Below are positions 46,391 to 57,375 of a stretch of DNA of 64,000 nt, piece by piece. The position numbers and the translations under genes were made by a program. Positions within the stretch are counted from its first letter, which is position 1. Each line of letters starts with the position of its first letter. The notes beneath the pieces are model-generated. The model saw nothing but the letters and a program-made list of their open reading frames with translations. It was not told where the DNA came from and ran no database searches. The DNA is from Siderastrea siderea (Eukaryota > Cnidaria > Anthozoa > Scleractinia > Rhizangiidae), in NCBI GenBank assembly GCA_964030785.1, contig OZ034968.1, positions 43,648,186 to 43,712,185 of the forward strand, written 5' to 3'.

Positions 46391-48588
46391 TGGAATCTTG
46401 CCAGGATTCGCGATGAGAACGTAATTAACATTAATCAAACTACCAGACGCTGACAAAACTATGTCCTATATTGCAGTCCCAAGTATTGTTGACATGATTG
46501 TTATCAGCCTTGCACGTGTTTCTTAATTGAATTATCCGTAATGTGGTCTATTTCCATGTGACAATTACGAGAAGACAAAGAATAGTTCACGTGCATGTGT
46601 TGTTACTTTAGCGCGCTGAATTTAACGTTTTTGGTTAATTTCCACGTTCCCCATGAAAGCCTCGTGGTGCCAGGAGCGTTGCTGGTGGAAGGAGGCAAGT
46701 GTCTTCTTTATTTGCTGTGAAATCCGTAGCATCTGCAGGAGAATAAACCAACGAACAGGAAGAGTTTGATGGTGTTTTGTTTTGTGTTTGTTCGCACTTG
46801 CATTTTGTACGCTTACATGTAAACGATATGTCAGTTCGCGGTTCAGAGAGATCGATTTATTTGTAGTCAAGACAAAGCATGGAATAGTGGCCGTGCAGAA
46901 ACTCGGGTTTGTTCGTGATCATCTAAGAAAAGAACAGTGTGCTGGACGAGAATTGTTAGTGGAAATTTAAATGCTGAGTGAAAGAAACGTGTGAAATCTG
47001 AAGTATCTGGCAACGCAGTTTTGCGAAGCACGTTTTACAATTGTCATCAAAGGAACAAATATTGTTTAGTACTCCAAAGTATTCAGAATTTCACGGAACC
47101 GCCCCATTGGAGGAGACAGGTGGAAAGGCTTAGGTTTATAACATGCACACCGTTTCAGATTCTAGGTTAATCTACATCGTCATTTCAATATTACTCTTTC
47201 TTTAATAAACGTAAGTGTATTAAATTTTGTTAACGCGTTCTGCCTGAACATACGTGCAGGGTTTGTAATTGGGCGAAGCTTATGCAAACACAAATTAAAT
47301 CGCTAAATACTAGGAAAGGTGGGGAATTTGTGGAAAACAGCTGCGCCGCTTGCATTGCGCTTCAACTTGTTTATAAATGTAAACATGAAATATGACCATG
47401 TAGGTATGAACAGGGATGACTATCTGTTTTTGTATAACCCTAAGAATCCAATAAATTGTATCTAGTAAATAATACCATTATTTTCCTTTGTCTTTGTGCT
47501 TTATTTTGGATAGTTCAACTGAAAACAGAATGTGCGAGGACCTTTTAAATGAAAACTATGTGCATCTAATTAGACTATCTCAATTTGTTAATTGGAATTT
47601 ATCTTGCGTAGTTCTTCCTCAACTATTCGCCTTGGGAAAGAATACAAAGGGAGAACACGTTATGGAGAATAAAAAGGTGAAACCGACAACGCCGAACAAA
47701 GAAAAATAGAATTCAAGGGATTACAAACAAACTATACTTCCCGGTAACTTTAAGCCTCAGTTAAACGAACCTCCCGCCAACTTTACAACTCGAGGTGAAC
47801 GCTTTTTTCTCTTCACAACATTTCCTTCAGAATTTTGCCCTCGGTAACTCAAACCTTCAAATAACTCGAACCTTTTTTATTTTCCTTAAAGGTTCGAGTA
47901 AAGAAACTTAACAAGGAAAATGACAATGTAAAAATAAAGTGTTTGTTTTTGGCGTCTTCAAGTCTTGCAGAAATTGGCTGCTCGGCAAACTGTGGTCACG
48001 CAAGTCACGATTATTTTGTCATGTAGTGCAAAGCTCGTGAAATTGTAGTCTAGTGAAATTGTCGATCGCAAATTATTTATCTATTGTTGCTGTTGTTTTG
48101 CATCTAAAACTGTTTAACAAGGAACCATTTTCAGTATAAGATTCTGCAACTTGCTGCAAATTCTGAAATTTGTCAGACGTGTCACCTGGCTGTTCTGTTC
48201 GCTACCGGGCTAAATTGTGTCAAGTTTACGCAAATCTGGAGAAGACGGCGAAAATTAAGCTTACTTTTGAACTCACAAAATGAATGCTTTAGTAATGTCG
48301 AAGAGCAAATTAGTTACCGGTTAGTAAGTTTATTTATACCCTCCTCACACATTTTTATAGGTAAGTCAAGCTTTTTGTCAGTGTGGATTTTTTGTCACAA
48401 AGGAGCCTCTCTGTGAGAGACCCGCCAATGGTCAGTTTACTTGACTGAAATCAACTTCACCAATTAAAATAAATTAAAGGTTAACAGTGGACGACATATA
48501 AAAGGGTTCTTTCAGCGAAAAAAAAAGGCAACGAACAGCAGTACACGCTGAGGCTTTTGAGTGAAATATAAAAGTGAAACTCACTGAC

Positions 48589-48666
48589 CTTTTTCTCACA
48601 TGTTGGATGCTCGGAGCGACCAGACTCGTCGAAGGAAAGAAACCCTGGCCAGTTAGCGGCTTCCAT
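48589..48666 (-). CDS. Possible first exon inside the 4.3-kb element
   Basis: An ATG in favourable context (GCGATGGAAG) opens 26 codons, MEAANWPGFLSFDESG onward, ending exactly at a GTCAGTGAG donor. No downstream exon was found, so it may be the relic of the element's own gene or chance. Confidence 0.25.
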
Positions 48667-49869
48667 CGCGGCAAATTAGTAAGCTGTAGAGACTATAGAC
48701 GTCCTTTGGAAATTTTTGAAAGCATTTAACTCGAATGTTTATTCCTCAAATGTAGCTTTGTCCACAATATCTTCTCATCCTTTGTTTTAGTTCATTCTCA
48801 GTACACTTTAGTGTGGATTGTTTTGCTGGGTTTAGCATGCCGGCCGTTCTCTCGTTGACAACAGTTTCTTGAATTTCTTTCAAAACGTTCTCTTGCTTCA
48901 AACTTGACAGAACCATGTTGTTTTCGGTAAAAATAATAAGTTAAACGTTTCAATTTTTCCCTGTACATACAACAAAAAGAAGCCATTTTCAACTTGTTTT
49001 GTGGAAAAGTTCTCGCACTTGTTGGGTTACGCGAGCACCGCTCGCCGATGGCGTGATTGAATCAACCAATCAGATTGCTCCATTAACGCAATGGCGGGAG
49101 TCAAGGCGGGATTTTTTGGCGCGACTACGGTATTAGGTACATGGCCGGCAAGCAGCGAAAAAAGTTAAATTCAGAACGACAACATATTAGTCACAGGAAA
49201 CAGCATTTAAAAACCCTTGCTTAACTCTTCCTTGGTGGCTTATAAAGAAAGTTCAACAAAGAGATGACATGACATCACCTAGACAGAAGTAGTCATTTAA
49301 AATACGGGGATGCGAAAACGAAGTCCCCTGCATAAAAGGTAAGCTTATTAGTGACAACAAATAGACATCACTGGTCTGATAAAATGAAATGACTTGTAAA
49401 ACAGAGCCGATCAGCGCCAGCAGCGTTTCTGATCGTTGCTATTTTGGTAGATGTCGCGCGTAGCGGCAAAGCTACAAAACAACCGCCGGTTAAGTTGCTC
49501 TTCGTCGATTGTTAGTTTCAGTTATATCGAGATCCAGGAATGATTCTCCTTACGGATACAGCACTGCGTTAACTGTCACTTTAATCACGTTTGTAGATTA
49601 TAAACTTTTCAAGATTAATAGAGTTCGGGATTATTGACCATCGTCTTTACAATCTCGCACAACGTGCCAGCGCGAACTCCCGCACGATGATCGCCCCATT
49701 TTTTTATTCATCAACATAACGAGCCATACAAGATCGCTGTTTGAAACGAACTCTGATAAAAATATCAATTGCAATAGACCTCGCTAATGTTTGCTCGGAC
49801 TCTACATACCACAACTTGTAATATTTTTTCTGAAGTCTCATCACGGTCAGTTATGAATCTGCGCATCTT

Positions 49870-50125
49870 GCCAAGATCGTAGTTGTCTTGCCGAGATTAC
49901 GGTTGTCTTGGCGGGATCACCGAGGTCTTGGCAAGATCACGCCGGGAACCGAAACTCTCGCCGGGATTCTTGCCAAGATCCCGGCCAAGATTTTTTCTTG
50001 CCAAGATCTCGTTAGAATCCCGGCGGGGAAATTCCGTTTCCCGGCAAGATTTTTCATTTCCCGGCAAGATCCCGGTAGGAAGCGGGATTCTTGGCGGGAT
50101 CCCGCCGGGATCCCGGTAGCCATTT
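49870..50125. repeat. Right subterminal minisatellite
   Basis: Degenerate TTGGCGGGATC/CTTGCCAAGATC units in inverted orientation to the left block. Together they make long imperfect inverted repeats at the element ends. Confidence 0.85.
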
Positions 50126-50923
50126 TACAAGGGCAATGCTTGTGAGAGAGGAGACTATTGCTTCGGTGACAAGGTTTTCCTTTAAAAAATCAGCACTTGG
50201 CTTGGGGTTTCTTCTTACGTAATCAATGTCAAGGTTGAATTTTAAGCCGACATTTTCTTTCAGTCGTTCATCGAATTCAATTGTCGGTTTAATTGCTGTG
50301 CCATCGTTCACAAGGCAGCAAGGATACACAGTCAAATAACTTGTCTCGACGATAAAAACAGCATGAAATGCCTGCATAAGCTGGAGTTGTCCTAACGGAA
50401 GTGGCTTCCACACTCCTGGCTCATTGGTATAACCAGCTTGGTGTTTAAGGCACGTCTGATAAAGGGGTCCTCCAAGATTCATTCGCGTTTCGTTGGCGGG
50501 ATCAAAATGACTCCCTCTTCCCTCACTGCGGTTCATGGGACCACTAATAGAGCATGCAACCTTCCCTCCGAAGTAGGTAATTGTGTTGAAAAACTCGATA
50601 ACATCTTTGTCATACTCGTTTAAAGGATCATAATAAATTTCTACATCGTTCAAAAATTTGTAGAGAATTCGGTATTTGTCTATTTTTCCTTTGCGAATGA
50701 GGTCATTGAGTTTAATGCACACAGGATCGGTCATTTCTACGCCATATATCAAGGAGGTATTGTCATCTTGGTCAAAGTCACTATCAACTTCACTAAGGCC
50801 TTCTTCAACTGGACTTTCTATATCAATTTGGCCCTCTTCGCCGTCACTGTCTTGACCCTCATTCTCGGTCGACCTCTCACTCTCTGCACCCTCATCACTC
50901 CAATCAGTGTCACTTTCCGTCAT

Positions 50924-51665
50924 GTTTCTATAATCGGATTAAAGCAGGACAAAACAAGTATTTAGATTCAGACTTTTAATCATATATTGAACTATTAACA
51001 CAATGGTTCAATTAACTGCAATCAATTTTCGTCATTAAATAGTTAAGATACATCAAAATAGGACAACTATACTACTGTCTCCCTTTCCATAATATATATA
51101 CCATTTCATCAAATAACACACCAACGTTCAATAGTGAAAAAGCAAGGCCGGCACAAAACACGAACTCTGTCCCTGCATATTTACAAAGCCTACAAGCCAA
51201 CTGCTCGCCGCAATTTTAATTTGTTTTCTCATCGGTAATGCAAAGAACAAAACGTTGAAGGGATTTATAAGTCCACGGCAGCGTAGTGCATCATAATTAC
51301 TAACTATGACCCACAACGACAAGGGGCCGAGCTGATCGACCGAACATGCCACATAATCTGGACCAAGTTCGCTCAAATGGAACGAAAATTTGAAACCAGT
51401 TTCAATATCAAACTGAACAATCCACCATCGGAAGTGGATCGTTCGGATTGCAATCTATGATTGAGATGTCCATACATGGAACGGGAAAACTAATTTACGA
51501 TCGAAAAATCCGGAGATTGGTTAAAAGGAACGCTACCTGCAGGTACGAGGAAGTCGAGGAATACATGCACTCGTAATTAGTAATTATGAGGCACTACGCT
51601 GCCGTACGGTTTGAGATTAGTACGGTTTCACTCCAAAAGACCAAAAACAATGATTTATTATTATT
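50924..51665. other. Spacer between two same-strand genes
   Basis: No gene. It holds one arm of a short inverted repeat (51276-51310, partner 51566-51606, sharing GGCAGCGTAGTGC). The stretch is where a promoter for the downstream minus-strand gene would lie, but no element is recognised. Confidence 0.4.
51276..51606. repeat. Inverted repeat, arms about 35 bp
   Basis: CGGCAGCGTAGTGCATCATA and the following AATTACTA on the left are matched by their complement (about 51566-51606) with two mismatches. The interior is about 255 bp. It may be a small MITE remnant. Confidence 0.55.
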
Positions 51666-53451
51666 TTACTCTGTTTCCCTATCTGAGCCGTCGATGTCTG
51701 AATCTCCTTTAGATTTCGACTTCTTGCATGAACTTGCCGCCTCAGTTTCTTCAGGCAGTGACCTCTTCTTGGATTTAGTGAATTTCAATACTGATCGAGT
51801 CTCTTTCTTCTGTCTTGACGACCTCCCTTCACACTGATCATAATGGGCTAAAATAAAACAAAGACATATTTTGACATTAAATTTTTCAGAACTGGAATTT
51901 TCATGATGCGCCGTTGTTGAGCGGGAGGCAGTACAAGCGCTTTCTAACAAAGGCAGATCATGGTCTGCCATCGAAGAATAAGATAGGGTCAATTAGATAT
52001 TTTTCTGCTTTGCTCTTTCTACAGTGCGGCAACAAACTACATAGACTACATACAAACTATGTACGGCTCTACAACAGTGTGTTCACAGCATTTCGATTTG
52101 CCTCTGACCAGAACAACATTTGAAAGGTATGTCATATAATCTTTTCCCATCTATTAAACAAGACAAATATATTATAACAATTTCAAATAAGTTTATAGGA
52201 GTATCATCGAAGAGAGCTTCACGGACGTTCCCTTGTCCATCATAAAAAATACAAGACAACAAAGAAATGCCCATACCAGTTCTAAATCTTTTGATGATTC
52301 CAGCATGTGCTCGGTCAAAGTCAATTTGTCGCTCCACTTCACATATGCCACATTTTATGTGATATGGCCATTGAATTATTTGTCTTTTAAATTTAATGGT
52401 CGATTTGATTAAGGAAACGACGACTTTGCTTCCTTTAAGCCCCTGCAGTTCTGCAAAGGAAACATAAACTATCACAAGGACCAACATGGACCGATAGAAT
52501 TTTGAATTACGTAGGATACGTACCACAAAGGGGCATTCGAGGAAAAGTTAGTTTTTAGTTGTTTTTGTTTATTATTTGTTCGTTTGTTTGTTTGTTTACA
52601 CGAACAGAATAGATAGACTAAATATCTATAAATGAAATGGGATCAATTGCTTAGATGATACACAGATGGATGGATAACTCAGTAATAAATAATAGATAAA
52701 CAACTAACCATCATTAAGCTGTTGAATTTGCTCATCGGAAAGAACTTTGGTTGTCTTCTTGGGAGCTTGTACGTCACTGATCCCTTTATCGGGTTTTGGT
52801 GCCAATTACAATTGTTGGAGCTTTCTTTCCGAACAGTAGCTTAATTGGATAAACATTAACTAAAAGAAAAGTGATAATAAATATCAACAGACGAAATTCC
52901 AGAAAAATACAGTGAAGTTGCCACGTGATTACAATTACTTAACTATTATTATGTAACAATTACATTGTGAATTCCTGTTTATCAGGCATATTAAAATGCA
53001 GATTTTACTTACTTAGCAGCTTGTCAGCACCGTTTAATATTGACGGCATTTCAAGTTCCAGCTGCTTGTCAGTGTCAATAGTATATCTTTCATGACGTCC
53101 AGGCACACGAGAACCCCTATGGAGTTTGATTGCAATATGATCGCCAAGACCAAGCTCTTTGGCCGTTGAGTCCAATGCAGCAAATTCACTAAATCAAAAA
53201 AGGAAAGCAATAATTTTGCAATTTCTAGTCGGTCTTCTAACAACAAAATTACTCTTACTAATTTGCCTGTCAATGGTTTGCATAAATGACATAAATTGAA
53301 AACTTACCACACATGTTTGCGAAGCTATGTCACACTTTTCCACGTGTTGGAATCCACTTGGCAGCGGAATTTATTTTTTTTGAATAAAATCGTCGCCTTT
53401 GGCTCCTTCATTGTAAAAGAATACAACGCATTCGATTGTTTTTAACTCCAT
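51666..53451 (-). pseudogene. Five-exon gene of unknown family, decayed
   Basis: Exons (minus): 53451-53308, 53188-53013, 52859-52709, 52450-52277, 51847-51666. All introns are GT-AG and all phases match, giving about 275 residues. It starts MELKTIECVVFFYNEG. The middle has TAKELGLGDHIAIKLHRGSR. Exon 4 has a Cys/His set, KCGICEVERQIDFDR...AHYDQC. The tail is basic then acidic (RSSRQKKETR...SDIDGSDRETE). Three breaks are visible: an indel in an A-run near 53375, an in-frame TAG in exon 1 and a 1-base insertion in AAAACCC near 52797. The gene lies head-to-tail upstream of the split multicopy gene, so both may derive from one large element. No function is assigned. Confidence 0.6.
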
Positions 53452-54768
53452 CACGGAGTCCATTATCGATTATTACCCATTGAACACGAACGGATAACTG
53501 AGTGAAACCGGCGTACCATCTACAGCGTGGTCGGCATGTACGACGCGGTCAGAGACGTTCGTTCAAGTCGTTCAAGGATCTGCACAGTACTTAATAAATG
53601 TACTTAGAGGTCGTTAGAGGTACTTGCAACACGTCAAAGAACAAAGTCACAAAGTCACAAATAAAACTCGGTGAAAAACTCGACGAGGACGGCGCCAAAG
53701 ATCATATAGCTTTCCAAACACAGCTAGTACTGGGAGTACTGAAACTGATAAGTATTTGTAACGTGATCGTGAGGAGAAAGATAACACCGGGCGTCCCGCT
53801 GGCAACATGTCACAGCACCCTGGCTATGGTGCGTTACAATTTCCGTACTGCGTGACATGCGGTAAGTCTTGCGCGTGACCAAAAAACAAAAAGTAAAACA
53901 AAGCAAAGCATTTCTGAGGATCGTTGAGATCCGCAATCCGAACTTTATTGCAAGCAAAATCCAAAATCCGGGCCCAAAAAATTGGATGAAACCGCGATCC
54001 GCTTGAATTGCAGGATCCACAAATCCGTTAAAAAAATGTGCTCTGAATCCGAAATCCGGGCAAAAATATTGTCAAAATCCGTCAATCCGTTTTCCTACTC
54101 ACCCCCCTCAAAAAAAACGGCGACGCTTCTGATGCCTAGGGTAAAAGTTGAAAGTTTCTGGTTATTATTAATTTTATTCTCAATATTCCACAAAATCCAT
54201 AAAATCCTTAAGATCCGCCCTGAGAGGCGAAAATTTGATGTATCGTCGCTATGTATTTATGTTTCTGCAAAAACTGTAATGTCCGCCCTTCCAGGAGACT
54301 TCTTGATAGTAAATCATACGGGAATGGAAACTATATATCTGTTAAAAATAAACACAAACGGCCATTACCAACCTTGCAATGCTTTGTCGCAAGCATCTCT
54401 CGTTTTACAAACTTCATCCCAAACCTTTTGCAGGCCATCGTCTATGTTACTAACACATCTAGCACTATAAGCAACGCTGCATTTTTTGACAATGATTGGA
54501 CTAAGATAACATAGAGCTGCGCCTTTGATTCTTTTGCTGTTCAGTTGGCGACATGGATGATTCGTCTTTCGCATCGTCTTTCCACTAACTTGGGTCAAAT
54601 CAGTGTTTCGCTTTTATAGCTGACGAATTTGTGAATTTGATTTGAACAAATAACAGGGCGAGGGAATGTTTAAGTGCAAATGTATGCGTGCGACGAAAGG
54701 TATTATACTGTTGTATGCTTTAAAACGTTGTAATCAAAGAATGTATCTTTTACGTTTGTTGAAGCTGT
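53452..54768. other. Repeat-rich stretch without supportable gene
   Basis: Contains the AATCCG-rich block at about 53930-54100 and open frames (53598-53855 and 53982-54470, +) with neither motifs nor splice support. Confidence 0.4.
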
Positions 54769-54874
54769 AGTGTTTGACATGAAGTTATGAGAAAATAGAG
54801 CATTTGACGTGGCTATTACATGTTAACAAAGCATACACGATTACGTGAAATCCGTGAAATCGATAAAATACACT

Positions 54875-55215
54875 CCCCGAAGGAAATATTATTCATGATC
54901 TGATGTGGTCTCACCAGAAACTGAATACGTGATAAAATTACATGGATTTACTTTCTCATCAAAGGGTGGTTTTTACAATTTTTACGCATTTCACGGAAAA
55001 TTGAATATATAATGAATCAACGTCGATTTTCTTTCTCATTGAAGGGTGGATGATGAGGATTGTACGGAACTCCCGGAAAATAGAATATATAATAAAGTAA
55101 CGCCGATTTTCTTTCTCATCGAAGGGTGGATGATAAGGATTGTACGGAACTCACGGAAAATTGAATATATAATGACGATGCATCTATATTCTTTCTCATC
55201 GTAGGGTGTATTTCA
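54875..55215. repeat. 80-bp tandem repeat
   Basis: CTTTCTCATC recurs at 54951, 55031, 55111 and 55191, exactly 80 bp apart. Each copy is followed by GAAGGGTGGATGATAAGGAT- and GAAAATTGAATATATAATG-like segments. It is non-coding. Confidence 0.95.
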
Positions 55216-55244
55216 CGGAATTTAAGGATTTTGCGGAAATTCTT

Positions 55245-55460
55245 TTCTAAAAAGAAATAATGAAAAAGAAAATAAAAAATAAAAAATGAAAATAATAAAA
55301 GTAAAAAAAGGAAGAAGAAAAAATAAAAATGAAGAAATAATGTTTTACTTTTTCTCTCTGTTTAATCTTTTTTACCTTTTCATTTATTATTTTTTATTCT
55401 CTTTATTTTTATTTTTATAATTTTTTATTTTTTTATTAATTTCTTTTTATTTCTTTTTAG
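55245..55460. repeat. Adjacent A-rich and T-rich low-complexity blocks
   Basis: About 95 bases of almost pure A/G (AAAGAAAATAAAAAAT-type) are followed by about 115 bases of T/C-rich sequence. The two could pair as an imperfect hairpin at the centre of the foldback element. Confidence 0.85.
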
Positions 55461-55889
55461 AGTAGCTGCGTCAAATGTTCTATTTTCTCATAACTGCATG
55501 TCAAACACTGCAAGTTCTTGTTAAAGGGTTAAACGTGCGGCTGTGTGTTTATCTGCTACAAGTCAAGGAATCTCCACCATGTACTAACATAAAATTGGCA
55601 TGCTGTGACTGGCGAAACAGAACCGATTAGAAGGATAAGTAATTTTTTGGAGTCGGAAAAAACGGATTTCACGGATTTACTGGAAACGTTCCCTTTGTGG
55701 CCTTGAACTATATTCCAATTAAGAAACACTCTAAGCCCCGTTTCCCGTTTCCAGTTTGTTGACGTAATATTTTAACTTAACCCGCGTTCAAAGTCAAGTA
55801 AAACTAAAACGTGGCCAAAAGCTTATGCTTGTCACTTCCTTCCTTTGAATCAATTCTTAATAACACAATCCAAAAGGCTTTTTAAGAGA

Positions 55890-56095
55890 ACAAGTTTAAC
55901 AAGTAAAAGGGAACGAGGACAGTTGGGAAATGATCTTCTACGTTTCCCAAAATTTTTACTTCCACATTTGAACATGTTCTAGCATGATTTTATCGATCTA
56001 ATTTGGGCTGTTGTATCTGTTCAGTATAGAGATTGATAGGATGCTTTGGCATGTTTTCTTCATCCTTTAAGTGACTTTTTAACTTACTTTAGTAG
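55890..56095. repeat. Dispersed repeat, copy 2
   Basis: Shares CGTTTCCCAAAATTTTTAC, GTTCTAG and the TTTTTAACTTA-type tail with 15041-15250. Confidence 0.45.
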
Positions 56096-56230
56096 TAAAG
56101 TGCGCCCACATTGACAAATGAGCCTCGTTTGGAGGTTGGCTTCTGATTGGTCGAGAGCGGGAGGCATCTGCTTGGTGGAGAGGTTGTCATGGGAACCAAC
56201 CGCAGGTCAGGGGGATCACGGGCGCAGGGG

Positions 56231-56282
56231 ACCGGAAGTCACGTGACCGGAACCGGAAGTGACGTCACCGGAAGTCACGTGA
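56231..56282. promoter_or_regulatory. Cluster of ACCGGAAGTCACGTGA-type sites
   Basis: Three to four copies of CCGGAAGT combined with CACGTGA or GACGTCA lie in about 50 bp. These match the cores of ETS, E-box (bHLH) and CRE sites, a common vertebrate and invertebrate core-promoter combination. Function is inferred only from motif density; no transcript start is established. Confidence 0.45.
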
Positions 56283-56524
56283 TTTGAAAGGGAAAACCGC
56301 AGACCACCGTGGGCTCAGAGTCCAAAGTCCAAATCAGGCACCGGGGGGAGGTGGGATCAGACAAAGAAGACGCCATGTTGGAAAAAAAATGATTTTTATT
56401 CCAGACTGGGTGTTACAAACGGGAACGCGGACCCGTCCCCAGAGGTTGAGTCCAAACAGGCGACCGTGTGGGGCTTGGATCCAAGGTGAAGAAGAAGAGG
56501 TCCTGTACGTCCCCGACAATCCAT

Positions 56525-56650
56525 TTCCTTTTGATGAGTGTTCCATTTTTCTTTTTTTTTTGATGAGTGTGTTCCTTTTTAAATATGAGGGTTCCATTTC
56601 CTTTTGATGAGTGTTCCTTTTGATGAGTGTTCCATTTGATGAGTGTTCTG
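56525..56650. repeat. TTTTGATGAGTGTTCC short tandem
   Basis: Five degenerate copies of TTGATGAGTGTTCCATTT with insertions between them, immediately downstream of the polymerase fragment's stop on the minus strand. Confidence 0.8.
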
Positions 56651-56791
56651 GACCAAGGCTAAGGTTTCAGAAAACATGCCAAATGCAAGTCATCCAATGG
56701 GCATGTTAACTGGGCAGCCCTTAATAAGAAGATGCATCCCTCGACACCATGGTAGAGGTGTACTACCAAGACAAGAAGATGTAGTGAGTGG

Positions 56792-57375
56792 TTAACAGTG
56801 TCCTATTTCTTGGTCGGCGGCTTGGTATCCGTACAGGTACGTTTGAAAGGTCTTGGGATCCACGACTCTCTTGTCGTACACCAACTGGTAAAACTTAGAA
56901 TCGGGAAAGGTAAAGAGTTGGTACTGTTTGGGGTCTCGGACAATGTGGTGGCTTTTGACGACTTGCGTTTGACGCAGTTTCTTTTGAGGCTTTTGGATTT
57001 TGTCCAACACGTTCTGACACATGACGTCATAATTTAATTGGGTTTTGCCCTCACTGTTGAGGCGAAAGCCCCTCACTTTGCATTCCACGTGACCATTCTT
57101 GGTTTGGTACCCATAATTCTTGGGACTGCCTGACATGAATTCCACGATGTGATCATCGTGTTCCAATTCACTCGTGAACTCGCCGAGGTAATCGCCCAAG
57201 ACCGGGTTGGGTTGACCCGGTTCCTCTAAGTAAATCACCGAGTCCGTGTCATAGTACAGGACGCGTTCCCCAAACAGTTCCAAGGCTTCGTAGAGGCGGA
57301 GACGGGCCCAACAGGTGGTGAAACAGGCGACAAAATTGTTGAGGTTGGGTGATACGGGAATGTCGAATCTTTATT
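56792..57375 (-). pseudogene. Polinton/adintovirus-type DNA polymerase B fragment
   Basis: About 190 residues of a protein-primed family B DNA polymerase. The palm contains motif B-like NNFVACFTTCWARLRLYEAL and the catalytic motif C, LYYDTDSVIY. The thumb region KVRGFRLNSEG and a C-terminus ending at stop 56792 follow. The 5' side is lost at about 57375, so exonuclease and most of the palm are missing. Such polymerases replicate Polinton (Maverick) elements. No integrase, capsid or protease gene is visible nearby, so this is an isolated remnant of an integrated viral-like transposon. Confidence 0.85.

Larger units (their letters stand above)
45799..50133. mobile_element. 4.3-kb element with minisatellite ends, 2-bp target duplication
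   Basis: Termini CCCTTGTAAAAATGGTACCGG and (reverse) CCCTTGTAAAATGGCTACCGG are followed on both sides by tandem GGCGGGATCCCGGCGGGA-type repeats. CA lies just outside both ends (45797-45798 and 50134-50135). Removing the element restores the host gene at SLTSI-DNKCSLPC. No transposase is recognised, and the superfamily is unassigned. Subterminal tandem repeats recall CACTA/EnSpm elements, but the terminal bases differ. Confidence 0.82.
41080..50923 (-). pseudogene. Multicopy cnidarian-type protein (acidic N-terminus, Cys-rich module, propeller-like region), split twice
   Basis: It starts at ATG 50923 with an acidic Asp/Glu/Ser tail. Conserved blocks follow (KIDKYRILYKFLND, HQAGYTNEPGVWKPLPLGQL) until the frame meets the 4.3-kb insertion at 50133. 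It resumes at 45798 with a Cys-rich module (CKSCQS, CFEHCQSFCQTC, CDECKEKGHVSHH, CTTCLDQKEKC), stops at the TTAA element (45492), and resumes at 43913 with RAIFVVKADCETG. A long region, partly NHL/propeller-like (VFLGDSHSRRIHSAQL, PTGICVEFDSVVYVCN), follows. A penultimate exon ends at 41614, and exon 41371-41080 joins in phase. Frameshifts (about 43110, 42655, 42480, 41690) and a nonsense codon before the 41614 donor kill it. Function unknown; repeated copies in cnidarian genomes suggest it belongs to a mobile element. Confidence 0.65.
54769..55510. mobile_element. Foldback element enclosing an 80-bp tandem
   Basis: AGTGTTTGACATGAAGTTAT (continuing GAGAAAATAGAGCATTTGACG) at the left is matched by its complement at about 55463-55510. 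Between the arms lie an exact-period 80-bp tandem and a purine/pyrimidine low-complexity block. The outer right flank reads TTAACCCTTTAACAAG on the complement, hinting at a TTAA-type end, but the left side is too diverged to confirm it. Confidence 0.65.

Noticed and set aside
45716..46453. Overlapping frames of 130-230 codons in all six phases
   Set aside because: They arise from the GC-rich subterminal minisatellite, which lacks stops; composition is purely repeat-driven.
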